DNA of 64,000 nucleotides, from contig NZ_JANLNM010000014.1 of NCBI RefSeq assembly GCF_024701975.1, positions 52,782 through 116,781 on the forward strand. Direction: 5' to 3'. The stretch comes from Variovorax sp. ZS18.2.2. Lineage in GTDB: Bacteria > Pseudomonadota > Gammaproteobacteria > Burkholderiales > Burkholderiaceae_C. Below the pieces are notes generated by a model. The model was not told the origin of the DNA and searched no databases. It saw only the letters and a list, made by a program, of their open reading frames with translations. Within the stretch, counting starts at the first letter, position 1; each line of letters begins with the position of its first letter. Below, one piece after another: positions 44,079 to 56,044 of the stretch. Position numbers and translations under genes: made by a program.

Positions 44079-44813
44079 CTACTGGAGCGCGCGAGAGATG
44101 CGTGCCGCCGTGACGACGGTCATGTGGAGCAATGCAGCTTCCATGCCCTCGACGCGCGTGATCGGCGCCATGAGCGTGATCGCGCCGCGCAGCCGCCGGC
44201 CCGAGGCCAGCACCGGTGCGCTCGCGCCCCAGACGCCGGCATCGACCTCGCCCTGCGTCACGGCATGGCCGGCTTCGCGGATCGCATCGAGTTCGGCCGC
44301 GCGTTCGGCGCGGCGCTGTGCGCTTTCGCCAAGACCGTCGAGCAACGCATCGCGCTGGTCGAGCGGCAGATGGGCGAGCAGGCACTTGGCGCTCGCGCCA
44401 TCGCTGGCCGGGACGCTGCGGCCCCGGTCGAACGAACAGCGCAGCGAATGTTCGCTGTCGATCATCTCCAGGCACACCACGCGGTCGTTCACCGCGGTGA
44501 CCAGCGCCACGCTCTCGTGGCTCTGCTGCACCAGCGCGCGCATGTCGGCGCGGGCGGCCATGACCAGGTCGGAGTTGCCGTCGAAGCCGCTCGCGAGCTG
44601 CACGCTCACCGGGCCCGGCGAGTAGCGCCCGTCGGACTCCATCACGAAGCCCCAGCGGCGCAGCGTGGCGATCTGCCGGTAGAGCGTGCTCTTGACGAGG
44701 CCGGTGGCCTGCCCGAGCTCGGCCGCCGTCATCGCCACCTTGCTCTGCGCCAGCACCGACAGCACCTGCAGGGCGCGGTCGTTGTGGGCGGGGGCGTCGG
44801 TCGGGAGCGTCAT
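44079..44813 (-). CDS. IclR-family transcriptional regulator
   Basis: The regulator has 244 residues from the ATG at 44813; a frame that extends to 44888 covers the operator region and is less likely. The winged helix lies at about 12-60 (RALQVLSVLAQSKVAMTAAELGQATGLVKSTLYRQI), followed by the IclR effector domain (SVPASDGASAKCLLAHLP). It is the first gene of the set IclR, binding protein, permease, hutD, hutI, hutF, hutG. It may give this half of the pathway control separate from HutC. A 17-bp palindrome lies 83 bp upstream. Confidence 0.9.
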   Translation of the reverse strand: MTLPTDAPAHNDRALQVLSVLAQSKVAMTAAELGQATGLVKSTLYRQIATLRRWGFVMESDGRYSPGPVSVQLASGFDGNSDLVMAARADMRALVQQSHESVALVTAVNDRVVCLEMIDSEHSLRCSFDRGRSVPASDGASAKCLLAHLPLDQRDALLDGLGESAQRRAERAAELDAIREAGHAVTQGEVDAGVWGASAPVLASGRRLRGAITLMAPITRVEGMEAALLHMTVVTAARISRALQ

Positions 44814-44895
44814 CTTGCTGGGGCTGTCGCTGGATGTCGGGAAGTGGGAGCCGGCGTGCAGTATCTTGCTCGCCGTTCCCACGTCCAAGCCTGAA

Positions 44896-44912
44896 TTCCC
44901 ATTCGGTGGGAA
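44896..44912. promoter_or_regulatory. Palindromic operator candidate upstream of the IclR gene
   Basis: TTCCCATTCGGTGGGAA is a perfect inverted repeat of 6 bp around a 5-bp spacer. A related half-site, GTTCCCAC, lies at about 44874-44881. IclR proteins often bind such short palindromes and repress their own genes. Confidence 0.65.
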
Positions 44913-44962
44913 TCGGGCTGCTTTTTCTTTCTACCTTCGTCTTACCTTCGCCGAACCGTCAA

Positions 44963-45808
44963 TCAACCGACCAGCAGCGGAAAGCGCGCGTCGTCCATCG
45001 GCGCGCCGGCCGGCAGCGTCTCGGCCAGGCCGGGAAAGTCCGGCGAGGTCTTCCAGCTGCGCGGCGCATGGCGGATGTCGTCGCCCAGGAATCGCACCGA
45101 GAACACGCGGCGCCGGTTCGGCCCTTCGACCCCGGCGGCCGCATGCAGCGTGAGCATGTGGAAGCAGACGAAATCGCCGGGCTTGATGTTCCAGCCCACG
45201 ATGGGAAAGCGCTCGCGCGCGCCCTCGATGTCGGGCAGGTCTTCGAGGCTGCCTTCGGGGAACCACTTGGCGTGGTTGTCCATGAAGGTGCGCGGCATGA
45301 GCCACGGCCCCTTGTGGGAGCCGGCCACGAACTCGAGCGTGGCGGTGCGCGACACCGGATCGACCGGAATCCACATGCTGATGTTCTGCGCGCCCTCGAT
45401 GTTGTAGTAGGGCTGGTCCTGGTGCCAGGGCGTGCGCTGCCGCGTGCCGGGCTCCTTGACCAGCAGGTGGTCGTGGTACAGGCGCACGGTCTGCGAACCC
45501 ATCAGGCGCTGCGCGAGTTGCGCCAACGGTGCTTCGAAGATGAAGCGGCGGAAGGCGTCGATCTCCTGCCAGTTGCAAAAGTCCTCGAAGAAGCGGCCCG
45601 GATCGTCGGGCCGGCTCGCCACCTTGGCGCGCGGGCTGGGCGCCGCGAGGTTGGCTTCGATGCCGCCCTGCAGCAAGGCCAGCTCGTCGGCGGTGAGCAG
45701 TTGGCGGATGCAGACGGCGCCGTCGCGCTGGAATTGCGCGACCAGGTCGTCGCTCACGCGCGCCTGCACGCGGCGTTGCAGTTCCCGGGCGTCAGGAACC
45801 GCTGCCAT
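44963..45808 (-). CDS. Phytanoyl-CoA dioxygenase (PhyH) family Fe(II)/2-oxoglutarate oxygenase
   Basis: The 281-residue protein has the iron triad H129 and D131 in TPWHQDQPYYN and H222 in MLTLHAAAGV. A basic RRRVFSVRF at 232-240 follows and could bind 2-oxoglutarate. Family enzymes hydroxylate small acids or amino acid derivatives. Its start overlaps the hutU stop by one base (TGATG), so it is translated with the histidine genes although no oxygenase step is part of the known hut route. Substrates such as histidine, urocanate or imidazolonepropionate are conceivable but unproved. It is followed by the IclR regulatory region. Confidence 0.9.
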   Translation of the reverse strand: MAAVPDARELQRRVQARVSDDLVAQFQRDGAVCIRQLLTADELALLQGGIEANLAAPSPRAKVASRPDDPGRFFEDFCNWQEIDAFRRFIFEAPLAQLAQRLMGSQTVRLYHDHLLVKEPGTRQRTPWHQDQPYYNIEGAQNISMWIPVDPVSRTATLEFVAGSHKGPWLMPRTFMDNHAKWFPEGSLEDLPDIEGARERFPIVGWNIKPGDFVCFHMLTLHAAAGVEGPNRRRVFSVRFLGDDIRHAPRSWKTSPDFPGLAETLPAGAPMDDARFPLLVG

Positions 45809-47535
45809 CACTTCACCATCGGCAGCTTGAGGCCCTGCTTCTTCGCGGTCGCGACGGCGATGTCGTAGCCCGCATCCGCATGGCGCATCACGCCGGTGGC
45901 CGGATCGTTGAAGAGCACGCGCTCGATGCGCTTGGCGGCGGCATCGGTGCCGTCGCACACGATCACCACGCCCGAATGCTGCGAGTAGCCCATGCCGACG
46001 CCGCCGCCGTGGTGCAGGCTGACCCAGGTGGCGCCGCCGGCGGTGTTGAGCAGCGCGTTGAGCAGCGGCCAGTCGGAGACGGCATCGGTGCCGTCCTTCA
46101 TCGCCTCAGTCTCGCGGTTCGGGCTCGCGACCGAGCCGGTGTCTAGGTGGTCGCGGCCGATGACGATCGGCGCCTTCAGCTCGCCGTTCTTCACCATCTC
46201 GTTGAAGGCCAGGCCCGCGATGTGGCGCTCGCCCAGGCCCAGCCAGCAGATGCGTGCCGGCAAGCCCTGGAAGGCGATGCGCTCGCGCGCCATGTCGAGC
46301 CAGCGGTGCGTGTGCGTGTTCTCGGGGAACAGCTCCTTGATCTTGGCGTCGGTCTTGTAGATGTCTTCCGGGTCGCCCGAGAGCGCGACCCAGCGGAACG
46401 GGCCCTTGCCCTCGCAGAACAGCGGGCGGATGTAGGCGGGCACGAAGCCGGGGAAGTCGAAGGCGTTCTTCACGCCCTCGTCGAAGGCGACCTGGCGGAT
46501 GTTGTTGCCGTAGTCGACGGTCGGGATGCCCATGGACTGGAAGTCGAGCATGGCCTGCACGTGCACGGCGCAGGACTGGGCAGCGGCCTTCTTGAGCACG
46601 TCGTGCTGCGAAACGTCCTTCATCGCGGCCTGCCATTGCGGCACGGTCCAACCCGAGGGCAGGTAGCCGTTGATGAGGTCGTGTGCGGAGGTCTGGTCGG
46701 TCACGAGGTCGGGCTTGATGCCGCCGGCCTTCGCGCGCTTCACCAGCTCGGGGAGGATGTCGGCCGCGTTGCCGAGCAGCGCGATCGACACGGCTTCCTT
46801 CGCATCCGTGTGCTGTTTGATGAGTTCGAAGGCATGGTCGATGTCGCGCGCCTGCTTGTCGACATAGCGTGTGCGCAGGCGAAAGTCGATGCTCGACTGC
46901 TGGCACTCGATGTTGAGCGACACCGCGCCCGCGAGCGTGGCCGCGAGCGGCTGCGCGCCGCCCATGCCGCCGAGGCCGGCCGTGAGGATCCACTTGCCCG
47001 CAAGGCTGTTGTTGTAGTGCTGGCGGCCGGCTTCGACGAAGGTCTCGAAGGTGCCCTGCACGATGCCCTGGCTGCCGATGTAGATCCAGCTGCCGGCCGT
47101 CATCTGGCCGTACATGAAGAGGCCCTTGCGGTCCAGCTCGTTGAAGTGCTCCCAGGTGCCCCACTTCGGCACGAGGTTCGAATTGGCGAGCAGCACGCGC
47201 GGTGCGTTCTCATGCGTCTTGAACACGCCGACGGGTTTGCCCGATTGAATGAGCAAGGTCTCGTCGTCGTTCAACTCTTTCAGTGACGCGAGGATCTGGT
47301 CGTAGCACTCCCAGTTGCGCGCGGCGCGGCCGATGCCGCCGTACACCACGAGGTCCTGCGGGCGCTCGGCCACCTCGGCATCAAGGTTGTTCTGCAGCAT
47401 GCGGTAAGGCGCTTCGGTGAGCCAGCTCTTGCAGTTGAGCGTGCTGCCGCGCGGCGCGCGGATCACGCGCGTCGGGTCATGGCGCGGATCGGCGGCAGCA
47501 GGATTGTTCAAGGCGAATTTTTCGGGAGCGTTCAT
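45808..47535 (-). CDS. hutU: Urocanate hydratase
   Basis: The 575-residue protein carries the urocanase signature tracts. RAPRGSTLNCKSWLTEAPYRMLQNN is near the N-terminus, the dinucleotide-binding TAGLGGMGGAQPLAATLAG near 170-190, FDEGVKNAFDFPGFVPAYIRPLF and LGLGERHIAGLAFNEMV follow, and GMGYSQHSGVVIVCDG near 520 holds the conserved active-site region. It adds water to urocanate using tightly bound NAD. It follows hutH by 27 bp on the same strand. Confidence 0.97.
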   Translation of the reverse strand: MNAPEKFALNNPAAADPRHDPTRVIRAPRGSTLNCKSWLTEAPYRMLQNNLDAEVAERPQDLVVYGGIGRAARNWECYDQILASLKELNDDETLLIQSGKPVGVFKTHENAPRVLLANSNLVPKWGTWEHFNELDRKGLFMYGQMTAGSWIYIGSQGIVQGTFETFVEAGRQHYNNSLAGKWILTAGLGGMGGAQPLAATLAGAVSLNIECQQSSIDFRLRTRYVDKQARDIDHAFELIKQHTDAKEAVSIALLGNAADILPELVKRAKAGGIKPDLVTDQTSAHDLINGYLPSGWTVPQWQAAMKDVSQHDVLKKAAAQSCAVHVQAMLDFQSMGIPTVDYGNNIRQVAFDEGVKNAFDFPGFVPAYIRPLFCEGKGPFRWVALSGDPEDIYKTDAKIKELFPENTHTHRWLDMARERIAFQGLPARICWLGLGERHIAGLAFNEMVKNGELKAPIVIGRDHLDTGSVASPNRETEAMKDGTDAVSDWPLLNALLNTAGGATWVSLHHGGGVGMGYSQHSGVVIVCDGTDAAAKRIERVLFNDPATGVMRHADAGYDIAVATAKKQGLKLPMVK

Positions 47536-47562
47536 GGCGTGGTTCTCCTATCGAGTGATGTC

Positions 47563-49122
47563 TTACGAATGGCTGGGCAGGATGTCGAGCAGCGCGGCCG
47601 GCAGCTCGGCCTTCAGCGCCCACTGGCGCATGGCTTCGATGTCGGGGGCGAGGTAGCGGTCGCGTTCGAGGAAGGCGACCTTTTGGCGGATGCTGGTGAA
47701 TTCCGCTTCGACCAGCGGCGAGCTCTTGAGCTTGCGTTTGAGTTCGATGCCTTGCGCGGCGGCCATCGCTTCGATGCCGACCACCACCGCGGTGTTGTTG
47801 ACCATGTCGCCGAGACGGCGCGCGGCGAAGGTGGCCATCGAGACGTGGTCCTCTTGATTGGCTGACGTGGGCAGGCTGTCGACGCTGGCGGGGTGCGCGA
47901 GCGACTTGTTCTCCGAGGCGAGCGCCGCGGCCGTGACCTGCGCGATCATGAAACCGGAGTTCAGGCCGCCATCGCGCACCAGGAAAGGCGGCAGGCCCGA
48001 GAGGCCGGTGTCGAGCAGCAGCGCGATGCGGCGTTCGGCAATCGCGCCGACTTCGCTCACCGCCAGCGCAATGATGTCGGCCGCGAAGGCGACCGGCTCG
48101 GCGTGGAAGTTGCCGCCCGAAATCACTTCGCCCGTGTCGCAGAACACGAGCGGGTTGTCGGATGCGGCGTTGGCTTCGATGACCAGCACGCGCGATGCGT
48201 GCGCGAGGTTGTCCAGGCACGCTCCCATCACCTGCGGGATGCAGCGCACCGAATACGGGTCTTGCACGCGGCCGCAGTCGGCGTGCGAAGGGACGATTTC
48301 GCTGCCTTCGAGCAGCGTGCGCACGGCGCCTGCGACAGCAATCTGGCCGGGCTGGCCGCGTGCGGCGTGGATGCGGGCATCGAACGGTTTGATCGAGCCC
48401 TGGATCGCTTCGAGCGACAGCGCACCCGACATCAGCGCGGCAGCGAACACATCCTCGGCGCCGAACAGGCCGGCGAGCGCCAGCGCCGTCGACACCTGTG
48501 TGCCGTTGAGCAGCGCGAGCCCTTCCTTCGGGCCGAGCACGAAGGGCTCGAGGCCGATGCTGCGCATCGCCTCGGCACCGCTCACGACCTTGCCGTCCGC
48601 CAGCGTCGCTTCGCCTTCACCGATCAGCACGCAGGCCATGTGCGCGAGCGGCGCAAGGTCGCCCGATGCGCCGACCGAGCCCTTGCACGGAATGCTCGGC
48701 GTGACGCCTGCATTGAAGAGCGCCAGCAGCGCATCGACCAGCGCAGGCCGCACACCCGAGTGCCCGCGCGCCAGGCTCACCGCCTTGGTCGCCAGGATCA
48801 TCCGCACCACAGGCGCGGCCAGCGGCTCGCCCGTGCCCACGCTGTGCGAGAGCACGAGGTTGCGCTGCAGCTCGGCCAGGTGGTCGTTGCCGATGCGCGT
48901 GCTCGCGAGCTTGCCGAAGCCGGTGTTGATGCCGTAGACCACCTGGTCGTTCTCGACGATGTGGCGCACCGCCGCCTCGGCCTTCTGCATGCCATCGAGC
49001 ACCGACGGATCGAGCGCGAGTTGCACGCCGCCGGCCTGGATGCGTCGCAGCATCGCAAGGTCGACCTTGCCGGGCGTGAGGGTCAAAGTGGCATTGGAGG
49101 AAGCGGTGTGATTGCTTGGCAT
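47563..49122 (-). CDS. hutH: Histidine ammonia-lyase
   Basis: The 519-residue enzyme has the MIO-forming A152-S153-G154 in GSVGASGDLAPL, YGINTGFGKLAS at 63-74 and NPLVFCDTGEVISGGNFH. It removes ammonia from histidine to give urocanate. The ATG at 49122 follows AGACAGGTTCAC. A longer frame up to 49176 would read through the HutC operator and is less likely. The gene is downstream of hutC. Confidence 0.97.
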   Translation of the reverse strand: MPSNHTASSNATLTLTPGKVDLAMLRRIQAGGVQLALDPSVLDGMQKAEAAVRHIVENDQVVYGINTGFGKLASTRIGNDHLAELQRNLVLSHSVGTGEPLAAPVVRMILATKAVSLARGHSGVRPALVDALLALFNAGVTPSIPCKGSVGASGDLAPLAHMACVLIGEGEATLADGKVVSGAEAMRSIGLEPFVLGPKEGLALLNGTQVSTALALAGLFGAEDVFAAALMSGALSLEAIQGSIKPFDARIHAARGQPGQIAVAGAVRTLLEGSEIVPSHADCGRVQDPYSVRCIPQVMGACLDNLAHASRVLVIEANAASDNPLVFCDTGEVISGGNFHAEPVAFAADIIALAVSEVGAIAERRIALLLDTGLSGLPPFLVRDGGLNSGFMIAQVTAAALASENKSLAHPASVDSLPTSANQEDHVSMATFAARRLGDMVNNTAVVVGIEAMAAAQGIELKRKLKSSPLVEAEFTSIRQKVAFLERDRYLAPDIEAMRQWALKAELPAALLDILPSHS

Positions 49123-49128
49123 GTGAAC

Positions 49129-49143
49129 CTGTCTATACAAGTG
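49129..49143. promoter_or_regulatory. HutC operator between hutC and hutH
   Basis: CTGTCTATACAAGTG, read on the other strand as CTTGTATAGACAG, matches the known HutC consensus (TTGTATAGACA). It covers the region just upstream of the hutH start, so HutC would block transcription until urocanate is present. Its core TGT-N4-ACA recurs at 52690 and 52756. Confidence 0.85.
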
Positions 49144-49183
49144 GTTGCGAGAGATAACGATCGGTCTGTGCGACAAAAAAAAG

Positions 49184-49921
49184 CTAACCGAAGCTCGGGT
49201 TACCGTCGGCTTTGAAGCGGCTGCCCAGGCTGTAGCGCGATGCGGGATGCAGGCAGCGCACCCAGGTCACCGGCGTGTTGCGTGTCCAGGTGCGGCGCGT
49301 GAGCAGGAGGCAGGGGTCTGTCACTTCCATCGCGAGCCGCTCGGCCTGTTCGGCGTTGGGCAGCACGGCATCGACGACGTGTTCGATCTGGTCGAAGGGC
49401 ACGTTGCGCACCAGGTACTCGCTGGGCGGCATCAGGGTGAAGTCCTGCTCGAGGTAGTCGGGTACGACCTGCGGGTTGACGTAGCGCTCCTCCAACTGCA
49501 CCGGCGTGTCGTTCTCCAGGTGCAGGCAGGCGCTGTGGAACACCGAGTCGCCGGCGCGCAGGTCGAGCCATGCGGCGACGTCGGGCGAGGCGGCGATGCG
49601 CTCGACCGCGAGCATCTCGCAGCGGTAGTCGTGGCCGCGCTGGCGGATTTCGCTGGCGATGTTGGCGATCTGCAGCAGCGTCGATTGCGGCTTGTTCTCC
49701 GCCACGAAGCTGCCGACGCCGGCCACGCGCACGATGCGCCCCTGCTCCACCAGTTCGCGCAGCGCGCGGTTCACCGTCATGCGCGCCATGCCGAACTGCG
49801 CGACCAGCTCGTGCTCCGAAGGCAGGCGGTGGCCGGGCGGCCAGGTGCCGTCCTGGATCTTGCGGGAGATGTGATCCTTGACTTGCGCGTAGAGCGCGAG
49901 GGTCGGCAGGTCGCGTTTCAT
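49184..49921 (-). CDS. hutC: Histidine utilisation repressor HutC (GntR family)
   Basis: The 245-residue regulator has a GntR winged helix (LYAQVKDHISRKIQDGTWPPG, RLPSEHELVAQFGMARMTVNRALRELVEQG). Its UTRA effector domain contains LQIANIASEIRQRGHDY and a C-terminal CLHPASRYSLGSRF. HutC represses hut genes and is released by urocanate. The gene lies between the tauA-like transport genes and hutH, with matching operators in front of both groups. Confidence 0.95.
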   Translation of the reverse strand: MKRDLPTLALYAQVKDHISRKIQDGTWPPGHRLPSEHELVAQFGMARMTVNRALRELVEQGRIVRVAGVGSFVAENKPQSTLLQIANIASEIRQRGHDYRCEMLAVERIAASPDVAAWLDLRAGDSVFHSACLHLENDTPVQLEERYVNPQVVPDYLEQDFTLMPPSEYLVRNVPFDQIEHVVDAVLPNAEQAERLAMEVTDPCLLLTRRTWTRNTPVTWVRCLHPASRYSLGSRFKADGNPSFG

Positions 49922-49928
49922 CGTGCTT

Positions 49929-50764
<836 letters not shown>

Positions 50765-50780
<16 letters not shown>

Positions 50781-51646
50781 GCAAAGAGACGGCGGTTCAA
50801 CGCCTTGAAAGCGAAGTCGGACAGGAGCCCGATGACGCCGATCACGATGATCCCGAAGATGATCTGCCCGGTGTTCAGCAGCGCCTGACTGTCGGTGATC
50901 ATGTGGCCGATGCCCGAGGACGAGCCGATCAGCTCCGCGACGATCACGTAGGTCCACGCCCAGCCGAGCACGAGGCGCAGCGTTTCGGCGATGCCCGGCG
51001 CGGCGCCCGGAATGAGCACGCGCGCGACGATGCCGCGGCTGTTCGCCCCGAGCGTGTAGGCGGCTTCGACAAGGTCGCGCCGCGCGCCGCCCACGGTGAC
51101 GGCCACCATCAGCACGATCTGGAAGAACGAGCCGATGAAGATCACCAGCAGCTTCTGCATTTCGCCCAGGCCCGCCCACAGGATGAGCAGCGGAATGAAG
51201 GCCGAGGCCGGCAGGTAGCGGCAGAACGAGACAAAAGGCTCGAAGAAGGCCTCGACGGTTTTCCAGGTGCCCATCGCGATGCCCAGCGGCACCGCGAACA
51301 CCGCCGCCAGCAGGAAGCCGCCGAACACGCGCCACACGGTCATGCCGATGTCGCCGATGAAGCCGTACTCGGTGAAGAGCAGCCAGCCTTCCTTGACCAT
51401 GGTCGGCGGGCTCGCGAGGAAGGTCGGCGAGACGAAGCCGCCGAGCGTGGCGAGCGACCACACGAGCACGAACACGACGAAGAAGCCGAGCCCCAGCAGC
51501 ACGCGCGAACGGGCGCCGATGGGTTCGAGCGGCGCGAACGCGCGGCGGCGCACGGGTGCCGCCACGGGCTGGGGTGACGCGGTGTTCGCCGATGCCGCGC
51601 GAGGCGGCACCTGCTGCGGCAGCGCCTTACTTGACGTAGCTTGCAT
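50765..51646 (-). CDS. ABC transporter permease (TauC/SsuC/nitrate type) of the hut locus
   Basis: The 293-residue permease has about six helices. The first 45 residues are alanine/proline-rich and probably cytoplasmic. The EAA loop is DLVEAAYTLGANSRGIVARVLIPGA. It overlaps the binding-protein gene by 20 bp and the ATPase gene by 16 bp, so the three are one translational unit. Confidence 0.92.
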
Positions 51647-52595
51647 CGAAGGTGACTGCGTAGTCTTCAGGGGCCTTGCGGATCACGCCGGCTTCCAGAA
51701 GGATCGCCGCGGCTTCCTTCATGAAGGTGGTGAGTTCGCCCGCGAAGAACTTCTGGTTGGCGGCCTTGTCCTGCCAGCGCAGGTACGCCGACGACTTGGC
51801 GAACTGCTCGCCGCTCTGCTTGACGGCCGAGCCCATGAGCTCGTTCGACTTGGCCGGGTCGGCCTTGATCATCTCCAGCGCGTCGAAGTACGACTTGGTG
51901 AGCGCGGCGGCGGCCTTGGGGTTGGCCTTGAGCCAGGTGGGCGCGCAGCCGACGGTGTCCATCACCATCGGGTAGTCGAGCGTGGTGGCCAGGATCTTGC
52001 CGGCGGCGGGGTTGGCGCGCACGGTCGAGAGATACGGCTCGTAGGTCATGGCGGCGTCGTTCTGGCCGGCCACGAAGGCCTGCGCGGCGGGCTGCGGCTC
52101 GAGCGAGACGACCTTCACATCCTTGAGCGTCATGCCGTTCTTGCTGAGCATCCAGGCCAAGCCGAAATACGGTGCCGTGCCCGGAGCGCTCACGCCGATG
52201 CTCTTGCCCTTGAGGTCGGCGAAGCTCTTGACGTCGTTGCGCACGGCCAGGCCGTCGGCGCCGTAGGACTTGTCCATCTGGAAGATCTGCACGATCGGCA
52301 CGCCGTTGGCGTTCCAGGCCACGTGCGTTTCCACGGTGGTGGCGGCGCACTGGATGGCGCCCGAGGCGAGGGCCAGGTGGCGGTCCTTCTGAGGGATCAT
52401 CTTCAGTTCGACGTCCAGGCCGTTCTTCTTGAAGATGCCGGCCTTGTCGGCCAGCGAGAGCGGCGCGAAGCCGGTCCAGCCGGACATGCCGAGCGCAATC
52501 TTGGTGTCCTGGGCGGCGGCCGTTCCGGCCACGCCCGCTGCACATGCACCTGCTGCCAGCAGCGAAGCGACTTTCACAACTACCGTCTTGACCAT
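51627..52595 (-). CDS. Substrate-binding protein (NMT1/TauA type) of the hut locus
   Basis: The 322-residue protein has a signal peptide ending GTAAAQ and the NMT1/TauA fold: IALGMSGWTGFAPLSLADKAGIF, LKGKSIGVSAPGTAPYFGL, and NDAAMTYEPYLST. It is first in the transport operon and is preceded by two HutC-like sites. Such proteins in hut loci are candidates for uptake of urocanate or a related imidazole compound. The ligand is not shown by the sequence. Confidence 0.92.
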   Translation of the reverse strand: MVKTVVVKVASLLAAGACAAGVAGTAAAQDTKIALGMSGWTGFAPLSLADKAGIFKKNGLDVELKMIPQKDRHLALASGAIQCAATTVETHVAWNANGVPIVQIFQMDKSYGADGLAVRNDVKSFADLKGKSIGVSAPGTAPYFGLAWMLSKNGMTLKDVKVVSLEPQPAAQAFVAGQNDAAMTYEPYLSTVRANPAAGKILATTLDYPMVMDTVGCAPTWLKANPKAAAALTKSYFDALEMIKADPAKSNELMGSAVKQSGEQFAKSSAYLRWQDKAANQKFFAGELTTFMKEAAAILLEAGVIRKAPEDYAVTFDASYVK

Positions 52596-52687
52596 GGGTA
52601 CTCCTGGTTCTGTTTTTCAGATATGGCTCGGCGATGCGCCCCAGGGCCTGGGCTGCGCGCGCCTCGCATTGTTGCCAAGCGCCCCAA

Positions 52688-52766
52688 CTTGTATATACAG
52701 GATAACCCGGGAGGGTCGTTTCGGTGCATTTCTTGAGGAAGATGCACCAGATTGCTGTCTAGACAA
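52688..52766. promoter_or_regulatory. Two HutC-like operators upstream of the hut transport operon
   Basis: TGTATATACA (52690-52699, in CTTGTATATACAGG) and TGTCTAGACA (52756-52765, in CTGTCTAGACAAG) are perfect palindromes of the TGT-N4-ACA form seen at the hutH operator. They are 66 bp apart. They lie 90-170 bp upstream of the binding-protein start, so HutC most likely controls this operon too. The remainder of the 302-bp gap to recQ holds no other gene. Confidence 0.78.
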
Positions 52767-52897
52767 GAAGGGCGGCGGGACGGGGGTCACCATTGCAAAG
52801 CTCGTGCCACAGTCATAAGCGGGTGGCTGGGGGACAATCGACCGCCCTCCCGGTCCGTTCCCCTTTTATCCCTTCCCGACGTCCGCCTCCGCCGCCC

Positions 52898-54793
<1,896 letters not shown>

Positions 54794-54811
54794 CCGAGCA
54801 GACACGCTTCT

Positions 54812-55993
54812 TCAGTTCGCCGGCGGCAGCGTGACCGGCACCGGCCGCGTCAGCAGATCGACGAAGAGCTCGAAGAAGCGCGCATTGTCGAAGCGCTGCA
54901 CCACCGTCATCCGCTGCAGCGTCGGGCCCTCGGGCTGCGAGGTGTAGCCGATGGAGCGGCCGTTGTCCGCTGCGCCTGGCTTCGCCACCACGTCGACGTA
55001 GCGCTCCACCGTCTTGGTGGCATAGCTCGGATCGATCAGGTAGGCGAGCGTCAGCGTGTCCCAGATGTTCTGCGTGTAGTCGGGGTTGTTCTCGAAGCCG
55101 TTCGTGCCGCTGAAGCCGAAGCCGTTGAGCTTGCGGAACACTTCGGTCACCGCGGTCGGCTTGGCCGGATGAGCGATGCGGTCGTAGATCGGCTTGGTGA
55201 GGAACACGGTGTCGGTCACGTCCAGCGGCACCACCACCTGCGGGATCGGCAGGCGCACCACGAACTGCGCGGCATCGGGGTCGAACCACCAGTTGAACTC
55301 GGCGGCCTTGGTGGTGTTGCCCGGCACGTCGACGGCGCCGCCCATGTAGATGATCTTCTTGATCAGCGGCACGATGTCGGGGCTCTTCTTCACCGCGAGC
55401 GCGATGTTGGTGAGCGGGCCAATGGCCAGGATGGTGATCTCGTTCGGGTTGGCCTTCACCGTGTCGATGATGAAGTCGACCGCGCTCTTGCGCTGCACCA
55501 GCGTGCGCGTGGCAAAGCCGTCGGGCGAGGGCTTCAGGTCGGCGTCGGTCTTGGGCTCGGGGCCGCTCCAGGCGCCCAGGTAGCCGTCGCCGCCCGCACC
55601 GGCGGCCATTTCGGCCTCGACGTTGGCAAAGGTGTGGTTGAGCGCGTAGTTCTCGCCGGCGTACACGCCGATGCGGTCGCCCACGCCGAGCCGCTCGACC
55701 GACATCAGCGCATCGGCCACGCCCTGCTTGAGCCACTGGTTGCCCGAGACCACGCTGATGCCCATGACCTGGACCTTGCCCTGGGCCTGCAGCTGCGCGG
55801 CCATGACGCCGAGCTGGCCGTCGTCGCTCATGGTGTTGTAGTCGCTGTCGATGATGATCTTCTGCGCGGCTGGCGGCGCAGTGCCGAAGCCGGGGCCGAG
55901 CCCGAAGCCGCCATTGCCGTCGCCGCCGCCGCCACAACCCGCCAGTACGGCGACGACGATGAGGGTGAACACCGTCCCGATCCATTTGCGCAT
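54812..55993 (-). CDS. Nucleoside hydrolase-like lipoprotein
   Basis: The 393-residue protein has a lipobox (VLAGC, C20) and a glycine-rich linker, then an inosine-uridine nucleoside N-ribohydrolase domain. The calcium motif is IIIDSDYNTMSDDGQ (D49, D51, D57, D58). ILAIGPLTNIALAVKK, YMGGAVDVPGNTT and FNWWFDPDAAQFV follow. It would cleave nucleosides in the periplasm. The family is normally cytosolic, so lipid anchoring is unusual. A 34-bp LacI-type palindrome lies 52 bp upstream of the start. It is convergent with recQ. Confidence 0.9.
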   Translation of the reverse strand: MRKWIGTVFTLIVVAVLAGCGGGGDGNGGFGLGPGFGTAPPAAQKIIIDSDYNTMSDDGQLGVMAAQLQAQGKVQVMGISVVSGNQWLKQGVADALMSVERLGVGDRIGVYAGENYALNHTFANVEAEMAAGAGGDGYLGAWSGPEPKTDADLKPSPDGFATRTLVQRKSAVDFIIDTVKANPNEITILAIGPLTNIALAVKKSPDIVPLIKKIIYMGGAVDVPGNTTKAAEFNWWFDPDAAQFVVRLPIPQVVVPLDVTDTVFLTKPIYDRIAHPAKPTAVTEVFRKLNGFGFSGTNGFENNPDYTQNIWDTLTLAYLIDPSYATKTVERYVDVVAKPGAADNGRSIGYTSQPEGPTLQRMTVVQRFDNARFFELFVDLLTRPVPVTLPPAN

Positions 55994-56044
55994 CTGCTTC
56001 TCCTAAACCTAAGAATTTGGTTTTCAGTCGAGGGAACTGAAATA

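Noticed and set aside
52793..52897. An N-terminal extension of RecQ upstream of the GTG at 52898.
   Set aside because: The sequence is proline- and serine-rich, is not conserved in RecQ and has no ribosome-binding site; the GTG fits the family length.
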